A stretch of 11,996 nucleotides of DNA from Sulfuritalea sp. Its GTDB lineage: Bacteria > Pseudomonadota > Gammaproteobacteria > Burkholderiales > Rhodocyclaceae. Numbering within the stretch: the stretch's first letter is position 1; every line of letters begins with the position of its first letter. Under the pieces are notes generated by a model. That model ran no database searches, was not told the origin of the DNA, and saw only the letters and a list, made by a program, of their open reading frames with translations. The stretch is taken from positions 1 through 11,996 of the forward strand of contig JALNZB010000051.1 in assembly GCA_023229545.1 (NCBI GenBank), given 5' to 3'. Made by a program: the position numbers and the translations under genes. This document shows positions 11,967-11,996 of this stretch, one piece after another.

Positions 11967-11996
11967 TGGCCCTGATGGAATCCGCTGACCCACGCC

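Noticed and set aside
1..11996. CRISPR arrays, tRNA or rRNA genes
   Set aside because: No regularly spaced direct repeats, no cloverleaf-like segments and no rRNA-like sequence were seen by eye on either strand.

Overview
This is high-GC bacterial chromosome. Gene content (NagZ, Hsp33, a YffB-type reductase, a MacA/MacB-like exporter) and the protein sequences suggest a betaproteobacterium, perhaps near Rhodocyclales; that placement is inference from recalled family resemblance. Most genes are strongly GC-biased. The stretch from about 9985 to 11450 is visibly more AT-rich and carries an antiphage system, so it looks acquired.

Layout. Bases 1-437 hold the 3' end of nagZ on the + strand. A five-gene minus-strand block follows, read from 4837 down to 484: a Spx/ArsC-family (YffB-like) reductase, the chaperone Hsp33 (hslO), a spermidine-synthase-like protein, an EamA/DMT permease, and a Fic-domain protein with a C-terminal winged helix. 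The fic gene has its own 90-base control region with two dyads of identical geometry. Divergent from the block, bases 4907-9274 encode a tightly packed export operon: a periplasmic adaptor, a LolD/MacB-type ATPase and two paralogous MacB/FtsX-type permeases. An accessory block follows: a DUF2281/PemK-type toxin-antitoxin pair (9401-9984, +), a Pycsar antiphage operon (pycTM then pycC, 11288-10084, minus), and a HigA-like addiction-module antidote gene (11866-11534, minus) with no toxin partner in view.

How the genes work together. The adaptor, ATPase and two permeases should form one tripartite efflux or secretion machine, with the outer-membrane channel encoded elsewhere. In the Pycsar pair, the cyclase would make a cyclic pyrimidine nucleotide on phage attack and the membrane effector would respond by damaging the inner membrane. 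The toxin-antitoxin pair, the Fic protein and the orphan antidote add to the stress/defence character.

Main points of interest: (1) the Pycsar operon, with the effector first and a GTGA stop/start overlap; (2) a roughly 31-base dispersed repeat with a 16-base invariant core, present four times, whose two right-hand copies face each other around the toxin-antitoxin plus Pycsar block; (3) five half-sites built into the fic promoter; (4) an Hsp33 lacking two of its four zinc cysteines; (5) three hairpins that form the coding 3' tail of the ABC ATPase gene.
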